DNA from: Sambucus nigra
Lineage: Eukaryota; Streptophyta; Magnoliopsida; Dipsacales; Adoxaceae
DNA length: 64,000 nucleotides
Direction: 5' to 3'
NCBI GenBank assembly: GCA_949130495.1
Contig: OX422213.1
Span: 203,477,660 to 203,541,659, forward strand
A model generated the notes under the pieces. That model made no database searches. It saw only the letters and a list, made by a program, of their open reading frames with translations, and was not told the DNA's origin. Below are positions 45,680 through 58,794 of this stretch, one piece after another (positions within the stretch are counted from its first letter, which is position 1; the number at the start of each line of letters is the position of its first letter). Position numbers and translations under genes: made by a program.

Positions 45680-46130
45680 AGTTTTTTACTCAGAATGGCT
45701 AAGACCAAGAGGAACCAATCGAAAATTCTAGTACCTAACCTTTGGACTCTTTTAAGCAAGAATCCAATTTTTACATAGACCTCAAAATAATATCAACATA
45801 TTATGTTGTTTAATAGATAAAAGATGGAAAGATTTTGAGAAAATCCTTATTGGGATAGACTAATTAGAAATGTCAGATATTATTGGATACTTTAATGCCA
45901 TTCTGGGATTTAGAATAATCATAGACATGGCCAAACATTTTAAATTAATCCTATATGCTAGTGTCTATGAAGACTATATTATTCAAGATGATAATATCAA
46001 TATAGAATTCCAAAACTGTGTGAAATTCTCCCGATTCTCTTATGAAGGAAGGCAACCGGGAATTCTTAGTGGTAGAATTAATGAAGAAATATTAGTTAGA
46101 ACCAATAATTCAAACTACAATAATATTTAG
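45680..46130 (+). pseudogene. Movement-protein-like segment of a Caulimoviridae-like relic
   Basis: After a frame change near 45860 the plus strand is open to 46130. Preceding it is a block with CCLIDKRWKDFEK, then YFNAILGFRII. This order resembles the 30K-type movement proteins of petuvirus- and florendovirus-like plant pararetroviruses (recognition from memory). The end of the open part has FSRFSYEGRQPG and LVRTNNSN. Upstream and downstream stops and shifts make it non-functional. An alternative is an unrelated retroelement gag domain; LTR retrotransposons rarely carry such a segment. A profile search against PF01107 would decide. Confidence 0.45.
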
Positions 46131-47320
46131 AGTATTAGGAATACTGGACCTATGAGAGAAAAAGCTAAGACACTTTCGCAATTGCCTAAATTTATAGAAA
46201 AAAGACTATACAAAATGAACCCTTGTTCATGAATCAAGACGATGTCACTGAAAACATTAATATCCAGTTTGGTCCTCCTAAAACTACTAGTAAAAGTCTC
46301 CATACTGAAGAAATTAGATTTAGAAATATAGGGGAATCCATACTTAGTGATCCCTAAGAAGGAGAATGTAGTAGTAAAGATAGCTTTAGCTTATTAAGAC
46401 AAGATCCAGTAATTAGACTGAGAAGATCATTTGAAGAAAAATATTTAGTTAAAGTAAAAGTCAGAATCCATAATTTTGGGCATTAACCCTCAGAATTAGA
46501 CATGAAGACATTTAAAGAACATCTTAAAAGAAGTCATTCTGTTAGATTCCAAGATAAGGATATATTTAATATGATATCTCATGACCACATATTAAAATTT
46601 AAAAAATCCAAGAATACCAAAGAACTTCGTAGAAACCTTAGATTAATAGAAGAATGAGATGAAAGATTAATGCCAGCTACAGAGGTAGGTTCTGCAAACT
46701 AGGAAATTGGAACCAATAGTAGGCTGAATGATGTTCTTAGACTCTTTAGTAAACCAATAGGAATAAATATTCCTATTTATTCGAATACTTTAATAAAGAC
46801 TAAACCTGATTATGTAAAGGATTTTCCAACTGGTGATAATAGTTTTACTCCAGTTAGGACCATGTCAAGTTAAGCCATAAACCCAGTTGGAATATACCTT
46901 GATTTAGGTAATGTCCAAGATAGAATAAAGCTTTAGATAAATGGCGTAATCAAATGAATATGTGTTTTTCATCTAATGAACAATGGGATGCTAGTTCATG
47001 TAAAGAATACGCTGAGCAATCCATTAAAGGAATTACTAAGAATTATTACGACAGGCTTAGACAAGCTACAAATGTAGAATCCATAGGTAAAGTTGAAAAA
47101 ATGAGATAACATCAAGATGAAAGATCATTTTAAGAATATATTCAATTATTTACAAAAGAATTCATTGGAGTTAGACATCTAGCTCAAATTAATGAACAAT
47201 AGTTAGCAAAAACTAAGCTAGCTCTTCATAGTATTTTCAAACTAGATAATATCAATGAATATAACAATAATTATAAACAGCTATTGTGAATGCCCATTAC
47301 TCGCAAAAGGGTGGTTTCAA
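46131..47320 (+). pseudogene. Coat-protein-like part of the pararetrovirus-like relic, truncated
   Basis: Continues on the same strand through many stops. Toward the end WRNQMNMCFSSNEQWD, SIKGITKNYYDRL and YIQLFTKEFIGVRHL (about 46940-47180) resemble the capsid part of plant pararetroviruses, where it precedes a zinc knuckle and then protease and RT. Neither the knuckle nor protease or RT is present. The relic ends near 47320, about 195 bp before the Tekay-type LTR. The right end is thus lost. Bases 47321-47514 have no coding trace. Confidence 0.4.
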
Positions 47321-48599
47321 AAAAATTTACGACACTAATTTAATTATGTTGAAACGACTTTTAATCGATTTTATCTTGTTTATCCTAAACATGCAACTGT
47401 ATGATAAAATAGATAAATCAAACCACGCAAATACAACACGGTCAATATGAGAAAAATATCCCTTTTGGGTAAAACCTTTTATTTCACTATAAACTGTAAA
47501 TCGTAACTTACACGTGTAACACCCCGCATTTTTCATGCATTAAATATGTAATTAATTCGGGAATTGAAAATTACCTGTGAGACAAAATTTAAATTGAATT
47601 AATTAGGGAAATTTTATTTAAATATTAATCGGGGAGTGAATGATTAATATTTATGGGAATTTATTTACTAAGTGAATAGTAATCAATTATTTAAGTCATT
47701 TCGAGTATTAATGATAGGGTATGCACTTATCTTAGCTGGGAGTCGGTATAGACTAAAGGGGTGGGGGTTGAGTCCGGATGCCAATTCTGATGCCAATAAT
47801 TCGGATGCCAATTCTGAGTGTACGGTTGAGTCCGGATGGGCCGAGATAGTCGGAAAAGTGTACCCGAGGGTAGTAAACGAGTCATAGGGCATTTTTAGAC
47901 ATAGCGGGGCCCACACAGGGGCAATTGGGTCATTTGGGCTTGGCCCATTAGGCAAAAAACGGGATTTAGGTAAATTAATGAATTAGAAGAAATAAGAAAA
48001 TGGCTGATGTGAGTTTAGGAAAAGGGTTAGTGTGTTAAGAAACCCTAACAGCAGTTAAAGGCAGATTTGGGGATCACAAGAGAGCCAACAAGGGTCATCT
48101 TCAACCTTGGAACTCAACTCCAAATTCAGACTCTATGAACCTTAAGGGAGGTGTTAACTTGCTGTAGCATGTAAAAATGTATTTCGATTCATATTCATGT
48201 GATGTGTGTATTTAAGGAAATTCATTTTGGGTGTTAATGGCAAAATCTAATTTTGAAGATAATAATCTGAATTACGGAATTTGGGTAAGGGTTTATGTAA
48301 AAATTTGAAATTTGTAGGTTAATATATATCTGGTAGTATGTTATCTGGATAATTAGAAACGGATTTGATGATGGAACTTGGGTTGTAAATGGATAAAGGG
48401 TTAAAGATGGATGTTTTCCCCAAATACAGAAATTGTAGTTAATGGACGAATTAATAATGTTGGTGGACATTCTAGAGGTCCCTGATAAGGTTTCTAACAT
48501 GTATTAATGTTAAGAGGGCTTAAGGTTGCTGGTAGAGATAACTAGGGTTTGGGAAAAATCGTCCATGGCTGAATCTGTCTTCGCAAAGAAGACGAAGAC

Positions 48600-48655
48600 C
48601 TGCTTGATCGATCGATCGAAGGTCTTGGGTCGATCGATCGATGGTCGGCAGATTT
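48600..48655. repeat. Palindrome cassette in host LTR (atcgatcgat type)
   Basis: Two runs of alternating gatc (ttgatcgatcgatcga and gtcgatcgatcgat) separated by aggtcttgg, then cggcagattttgacag. It sits where the LTR at 36989 has its gttcgaac cassette. Confidence 0.7.
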
Positions 48656-49179
48656 TGACAGTTCGCCTAGTTTCCTTTTATATGAAGAAAATTTTAATTT
48701 AATCTTTTTCCATGAATTAATTTGGTGAGAAATTTATACATGGGTTTTTAAATCTAATTAATGGTGAATAAAGTTAATTTAGAATTTGTAGACGACTTAG
48801 TGTGACATCATAATTTAAATTTGTTGGGTTTTGGAGAAATTAGGTGTGACACACTAAGGTTGAATTTTTGGGAAGGTGTTCGAAAGGATTAAATATAAAC
48901 GTAGTGAACAAGTCCGGGAATAACGGTTGTGGAATACCGAGAGATAAATCTTATTTAGGTAAAGAGTAAATAATTCGGGAGTCGGGAATTTAGACTCGGG
49001 TGAGGTTAATTCGGACTACGAGAGTAAGTCAAATTTTATGGTGGGGGTGACACCAAAGGTGACTTAATTAATTAATGTGCGAATTAATTAATAATTAGAG
49101 TTGGACCATAAACTCTTAATAAATTAAATAGGCTTATGTTACGGATTTTGTACATGGTGTAGCCAGGACATTTTATATT

Positions 49180-49203
49180 TATATATATATATATATATAT
49201 ATA
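49180..49203. repeat. (AT)12 microsatellite
   Basis: Uninterrupted AT in the host LTR. Confidence 0.85.
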
Positions 49204-49382
49204 CGGAGTGTGATAGTATATATATATAGTGTGTGTGTGCATTAATATCAATGATTGAATATTATTAGTATATACTCTAGTGCTATAGGGGGAGGTTGCG
49301 CGTAGTGGATAAATCCCCTAGCTTGAGGAGTAGGGCGAGTATAATCCCAGGTCATAGCGTCTGTTATATGGGTGAGGGGCAT

Positions 49383-52320
49383 TGTGACACCCCGCCTAAT
49401 TAAATACCGGGCGATCACTCCTTTATTAAATTAAAATCAAGGGGAACAGTTGGTTCATTCTTAGCATCACTGTCGTAAAAATAACTTTTCCAAATTTAAC
49501 ACCCTATTTAATTAAGCTAACTGTCAAAACCATTTTTTTTAACATTACTTTCCAAATTTTATTTTGAAAATAAAGATTTAATTATCTACAACAATTCAAT
49601 ATTTAAAGAATCACACCACAATAATCCTGGAACATATAATCCAGTTAATTTAAACATTCAACAACTAAACCCCAGCATTTAAAACTTAAAGTAAAGCATA
49701 CATGCTGAATAAATCCCAAAGTAACAGTACTAGAAATAACTGAAATACAAATGTCCCAATAAAACAGAAAAATAGTGGAAAGGGCGACACATGCCCAATA
49801 AGGAGAATGATAGAAGTGGAATCAAGTAAATGAAATCGTCTAAGCTAGTGGTCTACAACTCCCACCTAAGCTGCAGCACGTTCCTTCCAAGGGATCCTAA
49901 ACAAGACGCCCCTGTGGCTGGGCACCTGTAATATATACATATATATACAAGAGAGAAAGAGGAATAGAAACAGGTCAGAGCCCGATAGTGTATATGATTT
50001 AAAATTTCGTTTATCAAGTATTTAAATTGATACAGGCCAATGCAACAACATATTAGTGCGACACTCTCTTGAGAAATTCTCGCCTCTCTTCTAATGTGCA
50101 CTCCTATCGCACTAACCTTCCCAATGGTTTATCTCATCATATATCACACTATCCTTCCCCAAGGATTTAACTTATCTTAGGTGACTCTCAAAATTTAAGA
50201 TTTAACAACATCATGGTTTAAAAAGGATAATTTCATTTAGTACAAAACGCTCATTTTAACTTTATTGATTCAAAAAGTTTTTCAATATCATATTATACTT
50301 TTCAAAACAAGTATTTTCAATTTGAGTCATTATACATGTCTTACTTACCATAACACAGTAGGAAGTTTCCCATATTTCAGAAGTTCATATATATATATTA
50401 AATACTCGTATAATATATATATTCTAACAGCACCCCACATAAAAATTATGGTGCGGGCATACTCTGTTATCCAATCCCCGTATCAATCGTACTAAAGGGA
50501 ATACACGTTCGGAATCACTCTCGAACTTTATAGATACATACACAAACAATATTGAGGCGAAGCATAGTTTCCATGTCCAAGAGGTCAGTACATACCCTCA
50601 CGTCTCTTAGGACCGTGACTACCGATTCGATAGCCTGTACCTAGGATTTCTATCTTCTAGGGTACAAGTCAATATCCCCCATAAGGCACACGAGATAAGA
50701 TCATCCCAGCGCGGAAACCTCAGGGATAGCAAGTAGCGTGGGCATGATTTTCACAAGTATATAATATATGCATACACAATCGTATAAACATACCACTTTT
50801 ATTACATCAATTTAGGTTTATCCAATAACCCACATTCACAACATTTATCCTTATTTTCCCATTATTATTTTTCATGTATAATGGTTCGTTTCTAACTTTA
50901 ATTCAAAGGGTTTTTCCAACTTACTACGTAACCCTCATGGACTCTATTCTTCCAAATGTACAATTCAGTAGATATCCATTTATGTTCCAACGTAACTCTC
51001 TCTTACATGTCTCTCCCCTATAATATATACTTACATTATCCTTTATGCAAAATATCTCAAAAATATAGATTTCGCCTTACATTAAAGGATTTTGAATTTT
51101 ATTTTCAAAGATGAGAATTTCAAACAGTTTCGAAATCGGAATTAAAATGGAGTTTTAATTGAATTTTTATTATCTCTAAGAGTCCTCAAAACATAAAACT
51201 GTCTAGCAAAAAAAATATTAAAAAATATTGAACGGTCCGATCGAGCTGAATTTTTTTCTGTAACTTCCTCTCGTCTTCAGATAAATCTATATAAAATTTC
51301 ATCCAATTCCAACGGTCCGATCGTCCGAAATAAATTATTATTATTATTTTTTGTGTTTGTATCTGATTAGAACTCTTTTCTTAATCGAACTCTTAATGTG
51401 TTTGTATCTGATTAGAATTATTTTCTTAATCAAACTCTTAATATGTTTGTATCTGATTAGAACTCTTTTCTTAATCAAACTCTTAATCCTTTACATGACA
51501 AAGGGTTTCCAGAATATCATATAAATCATCACTACATGAAAATTTCCCATCTCAAATTGGGTTTTTCTTCCATAAATCTCATCCTAATAACTCCTAAACT
51601 AATATGGATGATGCATCAACGAAATAAGAAAGATAAACACTTGCCTGGGATTTTCATAAATCTGTTTTGGTGTTGAATTTGGTGTGGTTGCGTTCCCCGT
51701 CTCGCGATCTACGCGTTGGCGGTGGCGGCGGTGCAAACGGGTGAGTTTTGAGCCTTGGAATGCCTTGAGAGCTCTCTCCTATCCTCTCTAATGGCCGTTC
51801 TAGTGTTTTGAGTTATCTAACCCTAAGAGATAACCTAAACATATGATATAACCCCTTTAATTTTCGTGGGTTTAATTACCCAAAAATACAAAATGACTAA
51901 AATGCCCTCCCGGGGTACTAATTAGGCCTAAAAACGCCCCGAGACCCAAATCAAACTCCCGGGTATACTTTTCTGACTATCTCGACCCTTCCGGACGCGT
52001 TGGCGCACTAAAAACGACCATACAAACAATTTATAGAATATTTACTTTTATTTATCAATATTTAGTCCCGACGCGACACGGGCGCGTCCCAACTCAAATT
52101 TCTAAAATTGTCATTTTATTCACTCGTGACATTTAATATGGTCACTATTATATTTTACTTTGCTCATTAGTAATATTCAATAAATTTTCCCATAATTACT
52201 AACTCTCATCACGTTAATAATTATAACATAATTAATTTTCGGATTTTTATTAAATAATTAATTCACATTAATATTAATAAATCACCAAATTAATATAGCA
52301 TAAAAATACGGGGTATTACA
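49383..52320 (-). mobile_element. Solo LTR, Tekay-type, minus orientation (2.94 kb)
   Basis: On the plus strand it begins TGTGACACCCCG at 49383 and ends GGGTATTACA at 52320. Read on its own strand it goes from TGTAATACCCCG to CGGGGTGTCACA. The flanking ggcat occurs on both sides (49378-49382 and 52321-52325). No internal region is present, so it is a product of LTR-LTR recombination. It is related to, but clearly diverged from, the LTRs of element 3. Confidence 0.9.
51353..51487. repeat. Three tandem 45-bp units in the solo LTR
   Basis: Units at 51353-51397, 51398-51442 and 51443-51487. Each starts tgtttgtatctgattagaa after one or two variable bases and ends aactcttaat, with 1-4 differences. 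The other LTRs of the family in this window do not show the triplication. Confidence 0.85.
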
Positions 52321-52434
52321 GGCATATCACTTTCAGGGAAGGAATATGACCGCCTCCAATTCGTATGTTAAACTAAGTTAGTGAGCGAATCTGACTTGGG
52401 TAACTAGGTTATGTGAATACACCTAGTGGGATAG

Positions 52435-55363
52435 TGTGACACCCCGACTAATTAAATACCGGGTAGCTACTCCTTTATTAAATCAATACAAAATATCAAG
52501 TTGGTTCAGTTAATATCATCACTGTCGAAAACATTTTAATAATTACTAACCACCTAGTATTTAAAAAGAAAGTTGCCAAAATTTAGGTTAAGTCTGATTA
52601 ACATGCAGTAAAAGAATAATGAAAGAATTACAACCATTCACTATAATGAAGTAATGAAATAACCAACACATAAATATAAGTCCAGAGGAAAACTCCTCAC
52701 AACAATCCCACAACTGAAAATAATACGACAAGTCTGAATCCTGAATAATTACATGTCAAAGGTCTGAATAACTGAAATAAATGAAATGTATCTAAAAGAA
52801 ATGGGCGACATGCCCTACAACTGATAACTGATGAATGTCGAGTCAAGATAGATGAAGCGTCTACAAGCAAAGTCCTGTAACTTCCACAAACAGCTACAGC
52901 TCGTTACCTGAATGAGAATCCTACGCATGGTGTCCTTGTGGCTGGGCACCTAAAATGGTTTTTACAAAATAGATTTGAAAGCAAATGGGTCAGAGCCCGA
53001 AAGTGGAAAACATTTTGAAAACAACAAGTGTTTTAATAACATTAAAACAATAAATGCAAAATACATGTTAGGATGTGCACTCACATGAAATTCTCACCTC
53101 TCGACTACATGTGCACTCCTAACGTACCGTACCCATCTATAAGACATCCATATCTAACCAAACCGTAATAAGTTCTGCCCCTTACTACTTGATTCCCATA
53201 ATACATTCTAGCGTTATCAAAATAAATAGAGGGCTTTACTTAAACTCAGATTCTCAATATGTAATACATTTCACTATCGGTTAACCCATTATGTTTTCTC
53301 AAAACAATACCATAATTTTTCACAATATTAACATGAAAGTTCCCATTAATTAAATGTATATTACTCCCGTCATAAATATACAATAGAATACAAGCACCCC
53401 GAGAACTAGCTGCGGTGCACACATACTCTGCTATCCATCCCGGTACATCACGTACATAAGGATCACATATTCCGAATCTCTCAGGAATAGTTCACAGATA
53501 ACAACATCACAAATAATGGAGGCGAACACAGTCACATCACATGGGTCACGCACATACCTGCGCTCCCACGATCAGCAGACTTATTAACATCCCAATAAGT
53601 CCTTCTCTGACCTATGTTCATCGAGGTAACCAGTCTAAATCCGGGCAACACAAGGATTAGAGGGCCCTAAGCGAACGTAAACCTCCCGTGATAGCAAGTA
53701 TGGTAGGTATGTCATACACATAAAATCAATACATATACTAAGTATTCACACATCTTAGTAATCACCATAATATATTGGTGGTGCACTTCTCATTTTCGTA
53801 CCGACATATAATACTACACAATTTATATGTTCTCGGTTACTATAATAAATTAGGCCGTCAATAGTTCTCGCATCGTAATAGACACTCACGTCCTACTTCA
53901 CATTTACCCTTAGGTTCAAACTACACTGCTAGGTTTGGCTCCTAACTATATCCCAAACATCCCAAATATATCAATTAATCATCAAGGGAAAGCTATCTCT
54001 ACATATACACAAGGTTACGGGACACTCGGGATCAAAACAGGCTAAAACAGCCAAAACTGTCAACTCGTTAGAAGTCTCGTTCGAACGAGGCTGTTCGAAC
54101 GAGAGTTCGTTCGAACGAACTGGGCCTTCTAACGAGATCTCGTTCGAACGAAAGTCTTAGAACGAACATCCCTCTCATTAGAACCCAAACTTTCAACTCG
54201 TTAGAAGCTCGTTCGAACGAGCTCGTTCGAACGACCTGGGCAGGTCTTCTAACGAGTGGGCAGATTCGAGCCCAGAAATTCCTTATTTCGTTTTTCCATC
54301 TTTTCTTCACTTCTAATATCATCTAAACATTAGTCCAACACTTGTTCAAGGTTCCTAATCATCTTTAAAGATACATAGGTCACCTACTAACGTTTTTGTG
54401 GGAATTAAATCATTATAAACATCATCCAATTATCAAATCCATTCATTTATCCCCAATTTTATGAACATGAACCCTAACATTTAAAAATCATCAAAGAGTC
54501 TAAATAAATCCATTTTTGATTCATCCAAAATGTATTAACATCAGATTATTCCCCTACATATGGTTCTACATGCAAATCATCATCACAATACAAGTTTCTA
54601 GTTCCAAATTAATGGGTTTTTATCAAACTCCCAAGAACAATCAGATTTTTATCAATTCCTACACATGGAAGAAACATTCTCTGAAATTAATTGGAATTAA
54701 ACCACTTGCCTTATGTATCTCTGATTTGATGACGAATTTGATGAATGGATTTCTCTCCTTCTCTGCAGAATTCCTCTATCCCACTCAACAAGCCTTTTCT
54801 TCTTCAAAGTTAATGGTGGCTAGGGTTTGTGCTTTAGGAACTCTTTGGAACAACTTTCAATAACCTCCGTAGTCTATTTGATTATTAGTGGGCTTAGTGG
54901 GTTATTGCCACATCAGATATTAATTCCCAATTTTCGTAGGTTTTAATTCCCAAAAATCCAAAATTACCAAACTACCCCTATACGTTGCCGGTATGGCCCA
55001 ATAATGCCCCGGGACCCAAACTTAACCCCCGGCTAGTGTTTTCTGACTATTTCAACCCTTCCGGACGCGTTGGTGCACTCAAAATGACCATACGGTTAAT
55101 AGAACTAAAATTCACTTTTTAATTATCATAATATAAACCTGACGCGACTGTCACACGCGTCTCAACAAAATTTCTAAATTGTCGTATTTCAATCTCACGA
55201 CAAATTTCATACTTCACTATTCATGTATAGTCATATATGCACATTATATTCAAATACCAACTCGCATCTCGCTAAGTACTTTAATCCGGATTAATTTCCA
55301 ATTAATACGCATTTAATTTAATTAATCCCATAAATAAATATCACAAAAATACGGGGTATTACA
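52435..55363 (-). repeat. Element 3 3' LTR (left copy)
   Basis: 2929 bp, from TGTGACACCCCG to GGGTATTACA on the plus strand. It contains a palindrome cassette at 54064-54258. It is nearly identical to the right LTR. Confidence 0.93.
54064..54258. repeat. Palindrome cassette in element 3 left LTR (ttcgaa cluster)
   Basis: Six ttcgaa cores in about 190 bp, most within ctcgttcgaacgag or cgttcgaacgaac, together with repeated gttagaag/cttctaac pairs that bracket the cluster in inverted orientation. The right LTR has the same cluster at 61840-62034 with one core more. Confidence 0.85.
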
Positions 55364-55377
55364 TACTTTCCCCCTAA
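55364..55377 (-). other. Element 3 polypurine tract
   Basis: The minus strand reads TTAGGGGGAAAGTA directly before the 3' LTR. Confidence 0.8.
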
Positions 55378-55405
55378 TAACTGAATTTCGTCCCGAAATT
55401 CGAAA

Positions 55406-56263
55406 CTAGAAAGTACCTGGTAAGAACAACTCTGGATAACGTTTGCGCATCTCATCCTCGCGCTCCCATGTGGACTCCTCGACATTATGATGTCGCCACT
55501 GAACATGTACTAACGAAACTATCTTTGACCGCAGTTTCCGCTCACTTCGGTCCAAAATATCAATCAGCCCCTCCTCGTAGGAGCTATCAGGCTGGAGATC
55601 GATGTCTTCCAAAGCAATGTGAGAATGAGCCAAATCGTCCCTAAGATATTTCCTTAGCGAGGAAATATGAAACACAACGTGAATCCGATGTAAATGCTCC
55701 GGTAACCCAAGTCTATACGCAACCGGTCCAATCCGTTCAATAATAGGAAATGGTCCCACATATCTCGGTGCCAACTTCCCTTTCTTCCCGAAACGCATAA
55801 TCCCCTTCATAGGAGATACTCTGAGCAAAACCTGGTCCCCCACTTGGAACTCTCTAAAGAACCTCTTCGCATCAGCATAGCTCTTTTTCCTGTCCTGAGC
55901 TACTCGAATGCGACTCCGGATCAATTATATCCTTGCCGAAGTATCCTGAATCACTTTTGGCCTTAGTAGTTTGTTGTCCCCTACCTCCAACCAACATGCT
56001 GGGGAACGACAAGGTCTACCGTACAACGCCTCAAATGTAGCCATGTCAATGGTGAACTAGTAGGAGTTGTTGTAAGCAAACTCTACCAGTGGAAGATACT
56101 GCTCCCATCCACCCCCAAAATCAATGATACTCATACGTAATATGTCCTCCAACATCTGGTTTGTACGCTCCTTTTGCCCATCAGTCTGCGGGTGATACAC
56201 CGTACTCAATCGCAATTCCGTGCCCATGGCCTCCTGAAAACTCTCCCAAAAACTGTGAAACAA
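55406..56263 (-). pseudogene. pol: Element 3 integrase end and chromodomain
   Basis: Follows the integrase core in another frame. The first open part (56263-56057) carries the catalytic Glu region (YHPQTDGQKERTNQMLEDI) and LPLVEFAYNNSY. Stops at 56057 and about 55925 interrupt the same frame, and the rest is open to the stop at 55406. It includes [21 protein letters not shown] text, [19 protein letters not shown], and [20 protein letters not shown], the integrase C-terminal domain. The last 60 residues form a chromodomain ([37 protein letters not shown]). The chromodomain would guide integration to particular chromatin. Confidence 0.9.
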
Positions 56264-56819
56264 ATATCTTGTCTCGGTCAGACACGATATTTAAGGGCAC
56301 ACCGTCAAGTCTCACTATCTCTGAAATAAAGAGCTGGGCATACTGTCCCGTAGTGTAATCCGTCCTTACGGGTAGAAAATGAGCGACTTTGGTCAACCTG
56401 TCCACAATTACCCAAATGGAGTCGTGACCTCTCTGTGACGTAGGCAACCCCGTGATAAAGTCCATGGATATGCTCTCCCACATCCACATCGGGACCTCCA
56501 ATGGCTGTAGCAGTCCTGCCGGTCTCTGATGATCCACTTTTACTAGCTGACAAGTGGCGCATTTAGAAACAAACTCGGTAATATCTCTCTTCATTCCGCT
56601 CCACCAATACTGTCGTCTCATGCCTTGGTACATTTTGTCCCCACCGGGATGTACCGCGAACCGTGAGCCGTGCGACTCTGCCATCACCTCGTGCCGCAAT
56701 TCCTCCCCTTTCGGAACTACCAATCTCCCATTGAAGCGTAATCCCCCGTCTGAGCCAACGGTATAGGATTCGTCTCCCTCCGCTAGTAATCGAACTATCA
56801 GTTTGACAGAACGAGTCAT
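56181..56819 (-). pseudogene. pol: Element 3 integrase, zinc-binding and core part
   Basis: Open for 212 codons. The zinc-binding part has [20 protein letters not shown] and then CATCQLVK, giving the H-H-C-C pattern. The core starts WESISMDFITGLPTSQRG with the first catalytic Asp, and VPLNIVSDRDKIF carries the second. The frame is lost at an A run on the plus strand at 56248-56252, one base longer than the frame needs, so that the catalytic Glu lies in the next frame (55406-56263). The start is also a frame change, from the segment at 56800-57099. Confidence 0.9.
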
Positions 56820-57099
56820 CTGCTTGTGCCTTTACCACTCTCGTGACAATCTGTGGTGTAACAGTCATCACAGACATGAACGATCGGGCCACTGCATCCT
56901 GGTGTCCCAATTCCTTCCACACCTCTTCCACTTCATCAACAGGTCTGCGGCTCAACGCGTCTGCTACCACGTTAGCCTTCCCCGGGTGGTATTGGATATC
57001 GAACTGATAATACTTCATGAACTCAAGCCACCTTCGCTGCCGCATATTCAACTCCTTTTGCGTGAATAAGTACTGTAGGGACTTGTGGTCTGTGAACAA
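56800..57099 (-). pseudogene. pol: Element 3 RNase H end and linker
   Basis: In frame with the RT part, after the TGA at 57100-57102. It reads [40 protein letters not shown] and [13 protein letters not shown], the end of the gypsy RNase H with its last Asp. A linker follows to about 56800, where a frameshift leads to the integrase segment. Confidence 0.88.
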
Positions 57100-58719
57100 T
57101 CAAAACTTTCCCCCCAAAAGGTAATGTCTCCATATCCGAAGGGCAAACACAACTACCGCCAACTCCAAGTCATGAGTGGGGTAATTCTTCTCGTGAGGCT
57201 TTAGCTTACGGGATGCATAAGCTATGGCCTGACTCTCCTGCTGCAATACACCTCCAAGTCCTTGTAAGGACGCATCGGTGTAGACTAGATACTCAACTAC
57301 CGATCTCGGCAATGCTAACACCGGTGCTGAGGTCAACTTATCCTTCAACTCATCAAATGCCAACTGACATGCATCACTCCAGATGAACGGCACACCTTTA
57401 CGAGTCAGATGTGTCAAAGGACCTGCTATCTTTGAAAATCCCCGAATGAACCTCCTATAGTAACCTGCTAAGCCCAAGAAACTACGGATCTCTGTCGGTG
57501 TCGTGGGTTGTCCCCACTCCCTCACCGCGGATACCTTCCCCGGATCAACGGATATTCCTCGGTCAGAAATAATATGTCCCAAAAACTGGACCTCCTTCAG
57601 CCAAAACCCGCATTTCTCATATTTTGCATACAACTCGTTCTGACGTAGTGTCTGCAAAACTTGCCCCAAATACTCGGCGTGCTCCTCCTCTGTCTGGGAG
57701 TAAACCAGAATATCATCAATGAAGACAATGACAAACTGATCTAGGAAATCCCTGAACACTCTATTCATCAAGTCCATTAACACTGCTGGAGCATTGGTCA
57801 AACCAAAAGGCATAACCCGAAACTCGTAAGATCCATATCTCGATAAGAACACAGTCTTCGAGACATCCTCTTTCCTGATACGCAACTGATGATATCCCGA
57901 TCTCAAATCAATCTTTGAGAAGAAGGAAGCTCCTCTCAACTGGTCGAATAAGTCATCGATTCGAGGCAACGGATACTTATGTCGTATCGTGACCTTATTC
58001 AACTCTCGATAGTCCACACACAATCTCAGTGAACAATCTCTCTTCTTCACGAACAACACAGGGGAACCCCACGGCGAAGTACTCCTCCGTATAAACCCCT
58101 GACCCAAAAACTGCTCAATCTGATCCCGTAACTCCCTCATCTCAGCTGGAGCCATACGGTACGGTGCGCGTGCTATAGGTCTCGTATCTGGCAATAAGTC
58201 TATAACAAAGTCTATCTCTCGACTGGGGAGTAGGCTTGGTATCTCCTGAAACACATCAGAATACTCCCTGACAACTGGGATCGAATCTAAAGGAATCACA
58301 ACCTCCTTAGAGGTATCCTCCTCTATATAATACAAATGAGCGGTCGAGCCTCCCCCTAGGCGAGGCATCGCCACTACAAACATCTCTTGCCCCGGAATGG
58401 CAAAAACAATGCTCCCACCGAAGCAATCAATCATGGCTCTATAATCTGCGAGCCAATCCATACCGATAATCACATCGTGAACATGCATATCTAATACCAA
58501 CATATCTGCAGGTAATACCAGACTACCAATCTCTACCCCCACTCCCCGGCATATAAAGAAAATAAGTGACCCACTCCCCAATGGTGAGTCTACACACGTC
58601 ACTGTGCTCTCTGCTGTAGCTAACAACCCTAAGGCTTTCGCAAAATGTGTAGCTATGAAATAATGTGTTGCCCCCGTATCAAACAAAACCCGACCCATAG
58701 TACCATGGATAGGAAACAT
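57100..58719 (-). CDS. pol: Element 3 protease, reverse transcriptase and RNase H start (539 codons open)
   Basis: In frame with gag, 25 codons after the gag-pol TAG. The protease active site [10 protein letters not shown] is at residues 13-22. The RT domain spans roughly residues 180-400, with [34 protein letters not shown] and the catalytic [11 protein letters not shown] at residues 331-341, all intact. RNase H starts with [13 protein letters not shown] at about 480 and has the [11 protein letters not shown]lu block near 519. The reading ends at a TGA inside RNase H; the same frame continues for a further 100 codons. All visible protease and RT catalytic residues are present, so the copy decayed recently. 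Confidence 0.92.
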   Translation of the reverse strand: MFPIHGTMGRVLFDTGATHYFIATHFAKALGLLATAESTVTCVDSPLGSGSLIFFICRGVGVEIGSLVLPADMLVLDMHVHDVIIGMDWLADYRAMIDCFGGSIVFAIPGQEMFVVAMPRLGGGSTAHLYYIEEDTSKEVVIPLDSIPVVREYSDVFQEIPSLLPSREIDFVIDLLPDTRPIARAPYRMAPAEMRELRDQIEQFLGQGFIRRSTSPWGSPVLFVKKRDCSLRLCVDYRELNKVTIRHKYPLPRIDDLFDQLRGASFFSKIDLRSGYHQLRIRKEDVSKTVFLSRYGSYEFRVMPFGLTNAPAVLMDLMNRVFRDFLDQFVIVFIDDILVYSQTEEEHAEYLGQVLQTLRQNELYAKYEKCGFWLKEVQFLGHIISDRGISVDPGKVSAVREWGQPTTPTEIRSFLGLAGYYRRFIRGFSKIAGPLTHLTRKGVPFIWSDACQLAFDELKDKLTSAPVLALPRSVVEYLVYTDASLQGLGGVLQQESQAIAYASRKLKPHEKNYPTHDLELAVVVFALRIWRHYLLGGKF

Positions 58720-58794
58720 ACCCTCAATCGTGGGTGGTGCCTGCGGAGCTGCTGCCTGGTGGACGTTATAGACACGTCCATACTGTAACTGTCC

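Noticed and set aside
47321..47514. Possible continuation of the pararetrovirus-like relic up to the LTR
   Set aside because: No coding trace in any frame over this stretch, so the relic was ended near 47320.
54068..54322. Open frame with repeated SFER-LVRR-like text (also 61846-62070)
   Set aside because: The repeat in the protein is just the translation of the ttcgaacga palindromes; not evidence of a gene.
54516..54863. 115-codon plus-strand open frame, repeated at 62287-62634
   Set aside because: It lies inside both LTRs of element 3. Its conservation follows from LTR identity, it is antisense to the element, and it matches no protein family I know.
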